Assembly (NCBI GenBank): GCA_941918925.1
Contig: OW799233.1
Coordinates: forward strand, 1,232,001 to 1,296,000
Length of the DNA stretch: 64,000 nt
Origin: Phyto melanocephala
Taxonomy: Eukaryota > Arthropoda > Insecta > Diptera > Rhinophoridae
Reading direction: 5' to 3'
A model generated the notes under the pieces. The model worked only from the letters and a program-made list of their open reading frames with translations, was not told the DNA's origin and searched no databases. Both the position numbers and the translations under genes were made by a program. Below, in pieces: positions 46,398-58,218 of this stretch; positions within the stretch are counted from its first letter, which is position 1, and each line of letters opens with the position of its first letter.

Positions 46398-47423
46398 TAG
46401 GGTGATCGACTCGGTTTTACAACCGGTGGAAACCCCGGTTTTTTTCCTCTTTTAGCTGGCGGTTTTTTCTAAATGTTGATTTTTCGAATATCGAATACAC
46501 CGGATTTTTATCCGAAAAAGCCAGTTTTTTTTAAGTTAATTTTCATATATCTTTGTAACCAATCGTACCATAGTATATTTAGTACGCGAAAAGTTTCCAA
46601 AATCAGAAAAAAACTATTAATTATTCTTCCATAGTATTTTAACAAATTTATTTGTTGTTTAAAAAACAAATGTAAAATAAGAAAAATATTTGAGCTTAAA
46701 TATTATTTTTTTATACGATATAAACCTTGCGTTGAAAATAAAAGGTAATTGAAGCATAAACTTAGCTGATCGATCACTTTTAGGTAAAAAGTGTAGTTAC
46801 AATAAAGAAAAACCAATGATCTCCTTCCACATCAAAATTTAAATTAATGGCATTGAGTGTCTGTTAACTTAAACTTCAATTAAACCATCGAACAAAATTG
46901 TTTATGCCTATATTTGTATGTCTGAAAGAATTTTTAAAATTAAATTTTAAAGCTTTTCTCTCTGGCCTTTGAAATGTATTTCAAATTACAGAAATAATTT
47001 CAAACAAAATACGTTAGTGCATATTAGTTTAAAAGATCTATTTAACATTTAAAAAATGTACAGAAGGAGAAAAAAATTTATAACAGCCTTATAAAAAGTC
47101 TTATTTATTTATGTGTTAATTTATTGTATTTATTTATTTTACTTGTAAAGAGTACTTTTGTCCTTAAATTCAACTAACTGAAACCAAATTAGTCAACTGC
47201 ATTCATGTCAGTTATTGCGTAATTGTGGAGGCAAACGTATATAAATTGTAAAAATTTCATATTTATATATAAATTTAATTTTAATCTTTTTTTGCAGTAT
47301 TTTTTTTTAATTTTTTCTTTAATTATTATATTTGATATATTTAAACCGGTTTTTTTTAAATTTTAAATTTCAAACTATTTGAAAACCGGTTTCTTAAAAA
47401 AATCGAATAATCGATAACCCCAA
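46398..47423. repeat. Possible TIR element rich in AACCGG motifs
   Basis: The left GGGTGATCGACTCGGTTTT and right CGAATAATCGATAACCCC are roughly inverted. ACCGGTT motifs cluster at both ends (46,420-46,510 and 47,345-47,395). The edges and target duplication are not clear. Confidence 0.3.
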
Positions 47424-47870
47424 TGTATGTGTATAGATTAGAACACACATAATACATATTTATGTACAAACATTCTTGCAACGATTGCAAATACCAATTT
47501 TTTTAGTAAATATTAGCATTATTTTCTTTACTTTTAAAACTGTTTATCAGTACATGCATATCGTCAGCTAATTACTGTTTGTTCACATGCTAAAAAGTCG
47601 GAACTAAAAATAACGATAACGAAGATATTTATAACTTTTTTTTAAATATATTTTCGTGATATTTTTCAAAATTAATTTTTTCACGATACATACTTACATA
47701 TTTGAAACTATACTTTTAACTTTAGACTTCTCTATTAATTTTCTGTGACAATACAATCTAATTAAAACAAAAGTCGGCAGTGACACGCTCATACAAAATG
47801 GATGCTTGATTTCTCATTTACCATACAAGATACTGATATTTATATAATCCACTTCTACTTGAATCTTTTT

Positions 47871-48751
47871 TTTATACCCTTCACACAGTGAAAAAGGGTA
47901 TATATAGGTTTGTCATTCCGTGTGAAATTTCTACAATTTTCATTTCCGACCCCATAAAGTATATATTTTCTGAAAGCTTATGAATAGGGAAGTCGATTAA
48001 GCTCTGTCAGTCTGTCCGTCTGTCCGTCTGACCGTCTGTCCGTGTGTATGTTGAAATCAACTTTTTGAAGCCCCCCGACATCACTTGGACCCGGGTGAGG
48101 TATTAAAATATCAGAAATATTCGGGAGTATATCGCTATTGAAAATCAGAAACATCGGTACATAAACAACTGAGATATGAGCAAAAACCCACGACCACCTC
48201 GATTTTTTTTTCACAAAAACAACATTACAACAACAACATACATACATACAAACTTGTATATTGGCTAAAGTAAACGTGGGATCGAATCCCAGCTGAGCCA
48301 AAAAAAAAATTTTTTTATATTTTAAAAATTTTTTTTTTAATTTTTTTTTTTTAATTTTTTTTTTATTTTTTTTTTATTTTTTATTTAATATATTATTTAT
48401 ATTTTTATTATTTTTTTTTTTTAATTTTTTTTTTTATTTTTTTTTGTTTTATATTAATTATATATATTTTAATTATTTTTTTAAAATTTTTTTTTTTAAA
48501 CTTTTTTTTTTTTGAATTTTTTTTTTAAATTTTTTTTAAAATTTTTTTTTTTAATTTTTTTTTTTATTTTTTTTTTAACATACAAATTTATAATTTTACA
48601 ATGGGATGTTTTTTATATATGTATATTTTTTATATGTATGTACGTATTTCATATGAGATGAATGGTGATACAAACTACTGTTATTGCATGACTACACGTT
48701 GTGAAGGGTATATAAGATTCGGCACGGCCGAATATAGCGCTCTTACTTGTT
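47871..48751 (+). mobile_element. DINE-1/Helentron-like element, copy G
   Basis: Same layout as copy E: TATACCCTTCACACAGTGAA, CCGTCTGTCCGTCTGACCG, ACTTGGACCCGGGTGAGG, about 280 bp of T-rich sequence (48,300-48,590), then GGCACGGCCGAATATAGCGC and TCTTACTTGTT. Confidence 0.7.
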
Positions 48752-49534
48752 AATGTTCAAGTGGTCAAAACAATATTAAGCTAACGATATGTGATATGAA
48801 ATATAAATTATTTCAGAGTCAAGATTTTTATTACCCTGCAGATAACGAGACTAGTCCATACACTCATGCAAAGTATATTATTTAAAAGACTAAGAATTGA
48901 TCAAAGGTAACCAAAATGTATTGATAAAACATGGTCGATTTAACATTACGATGTGTCCTGGGGCTAGGCCATATACTTAACTTGGCATTGCATTACATCG
49001 AATGGTATGGGACCATGTTGTTACTAGAACATTTTTATCTTAGTCTAATGTTATCTGCAGGATACTTATACGGTATATATTCGTAAGTACATTACATATA
49101 TCTGTGCCAAAAAGTAAAAACTGCTTAAGTTGACATAAGATAAAACTTAGACAATCACATCATTGTAATTCCGGAATTCAAAACTATTTGGCACTATTTT
49201 TTTAATGGACAACGCCATTTGGAAAAGTAACTCACTTATTTTAACTTATAATTTAGCCAAATATATAAAAATGAATATGTCATTTAATTTGTGTAGCGTA
49301 TAAGTAATAGTCTTTATTTTAAAGTAAATAAATGTTTAAAAATCAACTTAAAAGTATGTAATCTAAAAAAAACTATAAAAGCAGGCATACGCTTTTTATT
49401 TTAACTAAGGCTAATAAATTCTTCTTCGCAGACATCTTTTGACAAAAATTCTGTATTGCAGACCACGAAGTTCTGAAATAACGCAAGCATAGAAAAATTG
49501 TTATTTTTGTTGAAATTTTCGAATTAAACTGTTT

Positions 49535-50040
49535 TTAATGTTGTGTAAGCTTCGAGTGCCTTTTATATACGGCAAGCCACTTTCTCCTCAGTTGCTTCTC
49601 CCAAGTGATCCTGCTGTCAAGTTTGTCAAGTTTGCATGGGAGTAATGAATGCATTCGAGTTAACATTAAAAAAGATTTTCTCTCATGTGTAAAGTTTTTG
49701 TTGATATTAAGCCCGACTTTTAGCGATTTTCGAGCTGAGACATTTATATTTCTCTGCATATCGGAGCTTACACTTATTTCCATAATCGATCTCTTATTTG
49801 GGTTCAGCTCGAGGTTTGATTTCGGTTGCACGTTCCTATACCGCGTGTATTACCATTAAGAAAAACAGAAATAATACCTTGTCTTAGATCTGATAAAGAT
49901 TGAAATCGTGTAGACCTTTTACCACCATGAACAACAACATTACTAAAACCATCATAAATGCTGATACCAATTACTGAAATAATCTTATCCGGCACACCTG
50001 TTTCGCAATTCAGCTCAAACACATTATCTTTAGAGTACGT
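49535..50040 (-). pseudogene. Decayed reverse-transcriptase fragment (non-LTR)
   Basis: Two minus-strand frames carry reverse-transcriptase blocks in the correct order. The first, 50040-49804, has GVPDKIISVIGISIYDGFSN and F-x5-D-L-R-Q-G, comparable with the family's GVRQG block. The second, 49831-49535, has KSLKVGLNINKNFT, the usual G-L-x-I-N-x-x-K-T region. The catalytic D-D between them is missing and the frame changes, so it is an inactive remnant. Confidence 0.55.
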
Positions 50041-50817
50041 ATAACATATACATATGTATGTATGTATGTACTTATGTATGCACAGTAACAGTATTAAACT
50101 TTTTTTATATTTGGGAAAAAAAATTATTAAAAAAGGAAGCTCTTGCAAGATATGTATGTGGACTTAGTTTAACAAATATTTTTAAAATTTTAACATGTAG
50201 ATGGCTATATATAAAAAGGTCGTATCTCGGTCGTGGCTATAAATTTATTACTTTTCACAGCTGATGGGTTTGTTAGTGGACTACAAGAAAACGTTAAAAA
50301 CGCGATTATCAGCAGTTTCCAAAAGCTATTGTCTCTCGGTCCTCTTAACTACCTGCAACATACATACATACATACATATGTAAGTATGTATGTATGACCT
50401 ACCACAACTTTTTTCTTACAAAATAAATAAAATTACGACCGTAAATTTTATGTATGTATAACATTTTATACATTGATGACAGTATAATTATATAATAAAC
50501 AATGTCTTAAATGAAAATATATATACATACATACAGCATGTATATACATATGTATAGGTATACATATAAATATAAATAATAAATTATAATAAATAATGAT
50601 CTCTTATCTCAAATAACATATTGTGAAAAAATGTTTGAGCGAAGAACAATAGACATACATAAGTATGTACTATGTATAAATATATATTTCGGAAAGAATC
50701 GAAAAAGAATGTGTTTCTGATTGAGGTAATTATTTCTTTTAATATAGTCAAATAATGTAACTTTTTATTGGTTGTTAAGAAAATATTGAAAGTTATGTCA
50801 ACTACCTACTATACGTT

Positions 50818-51702
50818 TTTATACCCGCCACCAAAAAAATGGTGGGGGTATATTCATTTTGTCATTTCGTTTGTAACACATCGAAATATCAATTTTAGAC
50901 CCCATTAAGTATATATACTCTGAATAGGGGTTTTATTTTATAATGATCTAGGTAGAGGTTGGACCGAAAAAGCTAGGTGTGTAAAATTTTGCCAGAATAT
51001 TTCTTATACACAAGGTTTGTTTGGTATTCAAAATGGGCTAAATCGGAGTAGGTCAAAAACATCGTGTCCTTCGAACATCGAATAATATGCAATTGTGTCG
51101 AAATGCATTGACGTAGAGCCATTAAAATCCGAATGTATATTTCCTGAGTAAAAAAAATATTTTTCCTTAAAAATTACCAAAATCTATGTATTAGGAAAGG
51201 AGTTATAGATCAAAACGTACGAAAATTTACACCGTGCAGTGTATTTTTCGGTATATTCAAAATTTAAAACGTTCTAAAACTGGCAAAATTAGATGCATGA
51301 TTCTGAAATATTGATATCATTGCTTTTTGGTTAAAGGCTTTATACCAACGGAAAATAAATGTTACACGCCCACTTTTACGACGACCTATCATATAACGTT
51401 TTATCTAAAATTCATATAATTTCTCTATTAGTAAAGATTTTGGAAGAATAAAGGACTATATTGAAATATCTAAGTTTTATTTATTAGCAGAAACTATATT
51501 GACATGCCTACTTCAACACCCACTTTCATTGAAAGACTAAAATTACGAAAACATTTTACTAGCATATCGAAGTTATACAAAGAAAGTGATACATATTTTA
51601 GTATTAAGATATTATTCCATAGCGATAATGTTAATAACAAAATAAAAGAGTACATCAAATTGGTGGTGGGTGTAAAAGAAGATATAGTGCTCTTACTTGT
51701 TT
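50818..51702 (+). mobile_element. DINE-like element, divergent subfamily
   Basis: The 5' tip differs (TATACCCGCCACCAAAAAAA followed by its inverse GGTGGGGGTATA), yet the next blocks (GTCATTTCGTTTGTAACACA, TTTTAGACCCCATTAAGTAT) and the end ATAGTGCTCTTACTTGTTT are those of the family. An ORF inside (51504-51704) is not meaningful. Confidence 0.55.
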
Positions 51703-51989
51703 AATTAGATTTTTTTAAGATATGATACATCAATACATACGTATTTATGAATATATAATTTTAATCAGCATAGTGTACAATAGTGTACGATATTTATAAT
51801 CTTTTCAATGTTTAAAAAAATAACACCTAGATGGGTAAAAATGTTTGTTCTGTGAAATGAAAAGTGTTTGTTTGGTGGTTATACCAAATAATATTATACA
51901 GTTACATAGAACGAAAATTTACCCTCTAACCTTAAAAGATTTTGTTATAATAAATTAAAAAAAGAAATTATATATATTTTTTTTTTCAG

Positions 51990-53150
51990 ACGTTAGTACT
52001 TACAGCTTCTTTCCAACGAGGTTTCAATTGTTATAAATTCTTAAATAAATAGGTACATAATAATAATAATAATGGATCGACCTGTTGGTGATTTCATTAA
52101 TCCTTTTGGTCAGCGTCCTTGGATGGCACAGACCGGTGCTGCTGCTCCCAGTGGCGGTGGTAAAGGTGTAAAAGGTATTATTGCTGGAGGTATAACTGGG
52201 GGTATTGAAATTTGTATCACCTATCCCACTGAATATGTCAAGACACAGTTGCAACTGGATGAAAAAGGCGCCAATAAACGATACAACGGCATCGCTGACT
52301 GCGTGAAAAAAACAATAAAACAAAGAGGGTTTTTTGGCCTGTACAGAGGTTTGAGTGTATTGTTGTATGGGAGTATACCAAAATCAGCAGCTAGGTGACT
52401 TTCTTATTTACATGTACTCTGTTTATGTGCAAAAACTTAAACGACTGCAACGTATTTGCCCTACAGGTTCGGTGCATTTGAAACGTTACGAGGGCATATG
52501 GTTGATGGCAATGGCCAATTGAGCAATTCTGGTAAATTGTTGGCAGGCTTGGGAGCTGGTGTGTGCGAAGCTATCTTGGCTGTTACCCCCATGGAAACCA
52601 TTAAAGTTAAATTTATTAATGATCAACGTAGTGCTAAACCTCAATACAAAGGTTTTGCTCACGGTGTGGGCTGCATAATAAGAACAGAAGGTACCTTAAT
52701 ATGTTGTGTTTATTTAATGCCATAGTTATAAGTTGTTTTATAGGCATAAGCGGCATTTACAAAGGGTTAACACCCACCATCTTAAAACAGGGTTCTAATC
52801 AGGCTATTCGTTTCTTTGTGATGGAATCTCTTAAGGATCTTTACAAGGGAGATGACAAGAATAAGCAAGTTCCTAAATTATTGGTTGGTGCTTTCGGTGC
52901 AGTTGCTGGTGCTGCATCTGTCTTTGGTAATACTCCACTGGATGTGGTCAAAACACGTATGCAAGGCTTAGAAGCCTCAAAGTACAAAAATACTGCCGAT
53001 TGTGCCATGAAAATCTGGAAAAATGAAGGTGTTACCGCCTTCTACAAGGGGACAGTACCACGCCTTGGTCGTGTCTGCCTAGACGTAGCCATCACATTCA
53101 TGATTTACGACTCATTCATGGATTTGTTTAACAAGGTGTGGAAAGACTAA
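51990..53150 (+). CDS. sea: Mitochondrial citrate carrier (scheggia/SLC25A1)
   Basis: Coding exons are 52072-52394, 52467-52690 and 52744-53150, for 317 residues. The feature starts at a TTTTTTCAG acceptor, giving an 82-bp 5' UTR segment before the ATG. Six-helix carrier repeats carry [19 protein letters not shown] and [35 protein letters not shown] and [10 protein letters not shown] are citrate-carrier blocks. The protein exports mitochondrial citrate, feeding cytosolic acetyl-CoA, and in Drosophila loss of sea affects histone acetylation and genome stability. The two coding introns coincide with those of the 36-kb paralogue. The N terminus [20 protein letters not shown] is the more orthodox of the two, so I assign sea here. 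Confidence 0.92.
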
Positions 53151-53399
53151 AGATTTCAATCACTATGTCCTTTTTTACATACCTCTAATCTCTTTTGATA
53201 TTCCGAAAATTTTATGACTATAATAGTAGTTATAAAACATCATGCTAGTTACGTTTTAGTTAAAAAAAATATTTACATTTTTATAATGTATGCTTATGTG
53301 CATGTATGTTTGTAGATATTGTATATCTATTTATGATTTAGGATTCTGATTTTTAAACAAATCTATTTTTAAGCAAAAACAAATTGGAAATTGCATTTA

Positions 53400-53405
53400 A
53401 ATAAA
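53400..53405 (+). promoter_or_regulatory. sea polyadenylation signal AATAAA
   Basis: A canonical hexamer lies 250 bp after the stop codon. It is the first one I noticed downstream of sea. NUDT18 converges from the other side, with its stop at 53,822. Confidence 0.45.
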
Positions 53406-53821
53406 CATTATGTATGTATTTATTAGAGAATATTTTTGTCCATTTTGTAACGCGATTCAAAACAATGAAATAGTTGCAGACAAGCATGCATAAACATTAC
53501 AATAAATAGAAAATATAATATAATCGTTGTTTGAATTAAAGCTTTTTTTTAATTAATTGCTGAGTCAATTTACTTTTCAATGTACATTTCAATTGCTAAA
53601 AGACTGTCACAAACAAATTTGTGTAAAATGACTATGGATTTGATATTGGATTTTTTTTTTTTAATTCTAATGTTCTTAAATTAGGTATAAAAAATATAAT
53701 TATAACAGTATTCTTGAAATTATTGCTTTTTAACAAAGATTGAAAAAGGAAGATTGATAATAATTAAAGTAAAAATAAAAACGTATTTACAAACTTAATT
53801 TAAGTAAATAAATTTCTTCAT

Positions 53822-54992
53822 CTATCGGATGACATTTAAGGGAATTGTTGATTGTTTACTAGACAAAATTCGTCCTAGTTTTTCTTCGAGCGTTTTAGTC
53901 AACTCATGCCAAGTGCATTTTCCAATTAAGGAAACCTCTTCTAATGGTGGCCTAAATACCACTAATACATTTAAGCAAATTCCATCCGTGGTATGTGGCG
54001 ATGCTGATGGACAATGTTCTATGCTTAATATGCCATGAGGACGATGTTGCGGTAATTCGGCACCAAACAATTCAATCATGAATTTACGTAATGTTGAGTG
54101 CAAACTTCGCTGCGGGTGAACCTCAACTGTGGGAAAATGGTGTACGTTTTTTTCACTAACCAATACATTTAAAGCATTCGTAGCTCTTTTGCGTATTACG
54201 GCCACGACGCGTAAGTAATTCTTGTGGTGAGCATATTTGGTTGGAATGACTTCATTATGCCATAAAACTGGTTGACATTCCTGGTTACGGCTAACATACG
54301 CCTTACCAATATCTATAATATTTAAAATATCATTTGCTCTTAGCGGTAATTCTTTTATGTTTGACACCCATCTTGCCTGCAGCGATTCACTATCAGCCTG
54401 TGCAGGAGTTTTTAACGTGCCACCTGTTATTTGACCTGTTAAAACAAATCGAAACCATGAACCTCCGGCTGCCTCAATTGCTAAAAGTGTTGTTATTTCA
54501 CAATTGAGACCAGTTTCTTCGTAAACCTCTCTAATAGCTGCCTCACATATTGTTTCGTTTCTTTCCATTCGACCGGCTGGAAGGTACCATTTTCCTAAAA
54601 ATAATTTAATTTCTTTTGTAAAGAAACGGCCACATAATTAACATTCAAATATAATTTGCACTTTAATAATTCCATGCGATATACGTAACTTTTTAAATAT
54701 TTAAAATTTTGTAGTCAAACCCACCTGCACAGGATTGTTTTGCTTCTTGCATGGCTAATACCTCATTGTTTTCATTAAATAAAACACAAGCCACTATATA
54801 GGTCACAGTTTTTCCTAAAACAGGTGTAAAATCAGATGCAGTACTTGGCTGTATTCCCTGGGCCTCAGCAGTCGCATTTTGTTCTTCCAACGAAAAATCA
54901 CACAATTCCTGTGTTATATCACCCAAATCCTGACCAGCAATAACGTTCAGTAGATTTTGTTCAATTGAAGGAAGGGAATTAGTTTGAGGCAT
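53822..54992 (-). CDS. NUDT18-like Nudix hydrolase
   Basis: Two exons, 54992-54725 and 54594-53822, give 346 residues, near the length of NUDT18 (about 320). I chose the ATG at 54992 (MPQTNSLPSIEQ); the open frame further upstream lacks an ATG and runs into a likely 5'-UTR splice acceptor near 55,055. The exon junction falls in CAGKWYLPAGR, just before a perfect Nudix box G-x5-E-x7-R-E-V-Y-E-E-T-G-L at residues 97-119, which binds the catalytic metal. GGSWFRFVLTGQITGG and a C-terminal domain follow, as in NUDT18, which hydrolyses oxidised purine nucleoside diphosphates such as 8-oxo-dGDP. Substrate assignment is by family resemblance only. The gene is convergent with sea. Confidence 0.82.
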
Positions 54993-55101
54993 TTTGTTTA
55001 CAAGATGATTAATTATTTTAGTAGAAACACTTGTCACCTGAAGTGTTAAAGCAACTAAAAGAAATTTAATTAATATAAAGAGGAACAAAGTATTCTTTCG
55101 A

Positions 55102-56015
55102 TTACACTGGTCTGCAACAAAAATCGCTTTTGAATAAAAATATTTATTTATTTAATAATTAATCGAGCCCTTGTGGGCCATATATGATTAATATAAATGT
55201 TATAATTATGCAATGAAATAAAAATATGTATGTATATATAGACAAATGAATTAAATATATGAAATATACAAGAGAGAAAAAAAAATAACAATTTAATAAT
55301 AGCAAAATAAGGCCATATTTATCAGTACTAAACAGCAGTTAATAATCTTTAAAAAAAATTAATAATTTTCCTTTAAAAGACAATAATGAAAAATTAAATC
55401 TCTTCAAATTATGAGGTAAGTCATTCCATAGTCTACAAGCTCTTACCAAAAAAGATCTTTCAAAGGTGGAATTGTTGATTTTTGGTAAAATTAATGTCGG
55501 ATTTTGCGTAGATCTGGAAAAGTGAAAAAGATGTAAATGACATATGTATGTAATGGAAATTGTCGAGCTATAATCTTAAATAGCGTTAATAAAGTTTTAA
55601 TTTTAACGAAAGACTTTAGAAATTTTGACTCATTAAATTCAAATCTGTTTTCAGCTTTTTTTTATTCAGGCTCAGATTTTTTATGGGCTAACCTAATATT
55701 TCACCCAAAACAAGGTGGTTATGCTAATACATTTTATCATAACTTGAGTTAAGTCCGATTTTGACGAAAATAACAGCAAATGGGTAACAATAATTAATTT
55801 TCTTTAAGTCAGCAAAATAACGTTTTTTTGTATTTATTTAGAAGTTATTCAGAAATAAGTAGCAATTAAATTTTTTGTTTTCAAAATTATTAGAGTACAA
55901 ATTAAAATTAACTTTCGTCAACCGATTTTTCTGAAAAATTAAAAAAAAATGTAAAATCTCCATAGTCCACATATTTTTGTTTAAAGGCGATAACATTTTG
56001 GCAGACTAGTGTTAT
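55102..56015. mobile_element. Element with inverted ends enclosing a LINE tail
   Basis: TTACACTGGTCTGCAACAAA, then ATCGCTTTTGAATAAAAATA at the left edge, is inverted at the right edge (AAAGGCGATAACATTTTGGC, AGACTAGTGTTA), giving arms of about 45 bp. The interior carries the minus-strand retrotransposon tail listed at 55,380-55,520 and the sequence TTAATCGAGCCCTTGTGGGCC near the left end. Confidence 0.5.
55380..55520 (-). pseudogene. Non-LTR retrotransposon C-terminal fragment
   Basis: The minus-strand frame reads NSTFERSFLVRACRLWNDLP followed by HNLKRFNFSLLSFK. This is the conserved C-terminal end of Jockey/CR1-type reverse-transcriptase polyproteins, with the L-W-N-x-L-P core, and is related to the fragment at 26.1 kb. 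The rest of the element is missing. Confidence 0.6.
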
Positions 56016-57780
56016 AGGTAGGTGTGAGAGAATATAAAATCTAGAAAAACCGGTAAAATAGTCATACATGTACTATGAACATACATAAATGAATGAACAT
56101 ATGTATGTATGTAAATATGTATGTATGTATGTATGTATGTGAGTGTATTAAATATATGTCACTTGTTTAGAAACGACAATAATGTGCAGTTAAAACAAGC
56201 AAATCTTGTAGGTTGTTTTAAAGTGAATATACACACATATGTTTGTATGTATATAGGCAGCAAAAAATCACACCAATTTCTATTATAATTACAGAGATGA
56301 GATGGCCTGGAAGGCTTTGTATTGCTGTGTTGAATAAATAAATAAATAAATAAATAAAGGCAAATGAAATAAAACCAGTTTTGTTCCATAGCGAAGACAA
56401 TTTTCAAAAAAATACGCACTAATCAGGTTTGTGTCCAGCGATTCCATTCATCTTTCAAAGTAACACTATTTACACTATTATGAGTTTTTAGTAAAAACAA
56501 TCCAGTATTATATACGATTGTAAATATACATTCATACACACACATCCATATATACTTAGTTATAAATATTTACATTGTGAAAATGTACATACATACATAT
56601 TTACTGTTTACCTACTTCCAATAAGAAAAGAGTATGCGTGCATTTATATACATACATTGATAAGGCTGCCAGAGAGAACATTTACTTTTGAATTTGAATA
56701 TGCAAATTTTAAAAATGTTTGGAATGCTAACAAGGTTTTATAGCGTTATTATTTAGAAATATTATTTTATTTATTTCTTATTTCTTCTATTTTTATTATT
56801 TTTAATTTTATACACGTACCCACCAAACTTTAATTTATTTTTTACAAAAGGACTAGGTATTGATTTTAGTGTTTTATGTTGCTTAATCGATCTGAGAATG
56901 TTTTCTTTTTTTTAAGTGAATTTTTAAAAATTATATATTTTTAGAGTTTAGAGGTAAGATTTTCGCGTGACACAGTTGAATGTTGAAATAAAACTGTTTC
57001 GTATTTAACTTTTTTAACTAACTCAATGGTCGACAATGATAAATCAGTTCGATCATGGTTGCTTTTTTGGTTGAATGTTTGGTATAAACAACGTTTGTAT
57101 TCACTGAGAGGGAGCTAGTTTAATGCTTTAACATTTCTATGCATCATGTATGAAAGTGTGATCTTGTAGTAAGACAATTAGATATTGTTCATATTGTAGT
57201 TTGTTTACCAATTCATTCACTATTTTTTACTTATACTAACAATAATTAAGACGACAGGTATCACTGGTTAGACTTCTTTCTTTTAATGTTGATTTAAAAA
57301 AAGTTTTTGCTAGAAATTTGTGCTTATATTCTAAAAATAGTGTTTATTGTAAAATTGGAAAAAAAAGAATGTCCAATAGTCTATACTTTTATTGAAATAA
57401 AGTGAATAAAAATGTTTATAATACTATACTACAAATGCTCCACTTGTTGTTAAATTGCAACCTAGTTGTGTGAATCTTTGTTTTGGTTGTTACCCACTTG
57501 TTAGTTTCTTTCTATAAAATGTATATTATTGTCGTCTGAGTAAGTACATATGTACGTATATTATATATTCTAGTTTGCACCACACCAATATTGTGGTAAG
57601 CATTTAATGATACGAAAGAAAGTTAAATATATTACTAAAAATGAATCCTACTATTTGTACCTATTACCTTTTTTATTTAAATTTTGGCGTTTAGTTAAAA
57701 AAAATACTACTTTGTAAGTTTTTTGTTTTTATTATTAAAAAAATGTGTTTTATATAAATGTAGTAATTATCCATCAAGCA
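56016..57780. other. Intergenic DNA with (TATG)n microsatellites
   Basis: TATG runs occur at 56,100-56,145 and AATA repeats at 56,330-56,360. No coding or transposon structure was identified. Confidence 0.4.
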
Positions 57781-58218
57781 CTATAAAAAAATTAAAATTC
57801 ATGTTTCCCGCCACTACAAAATGGCGGACAATAAATTCATATATGGGTAAAATCTGGTATTTTTAAATGTAACTCCTTGAACCCCCTCAATATTGTTGTC
57901 AAATGAAAGGGCTCGACCAGTAGAATACAGTAAATTATTAAAAAATTTAAAATCCAAGACAGCGTCTAAAACAAAATAGCGCAACACATTTTTTTAACCC
58001 CATCAACATGGGTATCAAATGAAAGGACTTGACTAGTAGAATACAGATAACTACGTAAGAATTCAAAATCGAGGATGGCGTCGGAAATAATAAAGAAAAA
58101 TGGCGTATAACATTAAATATAGGTTAAGCTACGATGTGCGATTATACCTATGTATGTACATGATGGTGAAGAATATTTTTAGATTCGGCAAAGCCGAATA
58201 TAGTACTGTTACTTGTTA
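57780..58218 (+). mobile_element. DINE-1/Helentron-like element, copy H (3' part)
   Basis: Collinear with the second half of copy A: AAAATGGCGGACAATAAATT, ATCGAGGATGGCGTCGGAAA, TGTACATGATGGTGAAG, and the 3' tip GGCAAAGCCGAATATAGTAC then TGTTACTTGTT. The 5' half is absent. Confidence 0.6.

Noticed and set aside
51504..51704. Short ORF in the 50.8-kb DINE-like element
   Set aside because: Lies in non-coding element sequence and ends in the shared 3' tip.
55000..55088. Hydrophobic N-terminal extension of the Nudix protein that could look like a signal peptide
   Set aside because: No ATG in that extension; it is preceded by a splice-acceptor-like tract, so translation most likely starts at 54,992.
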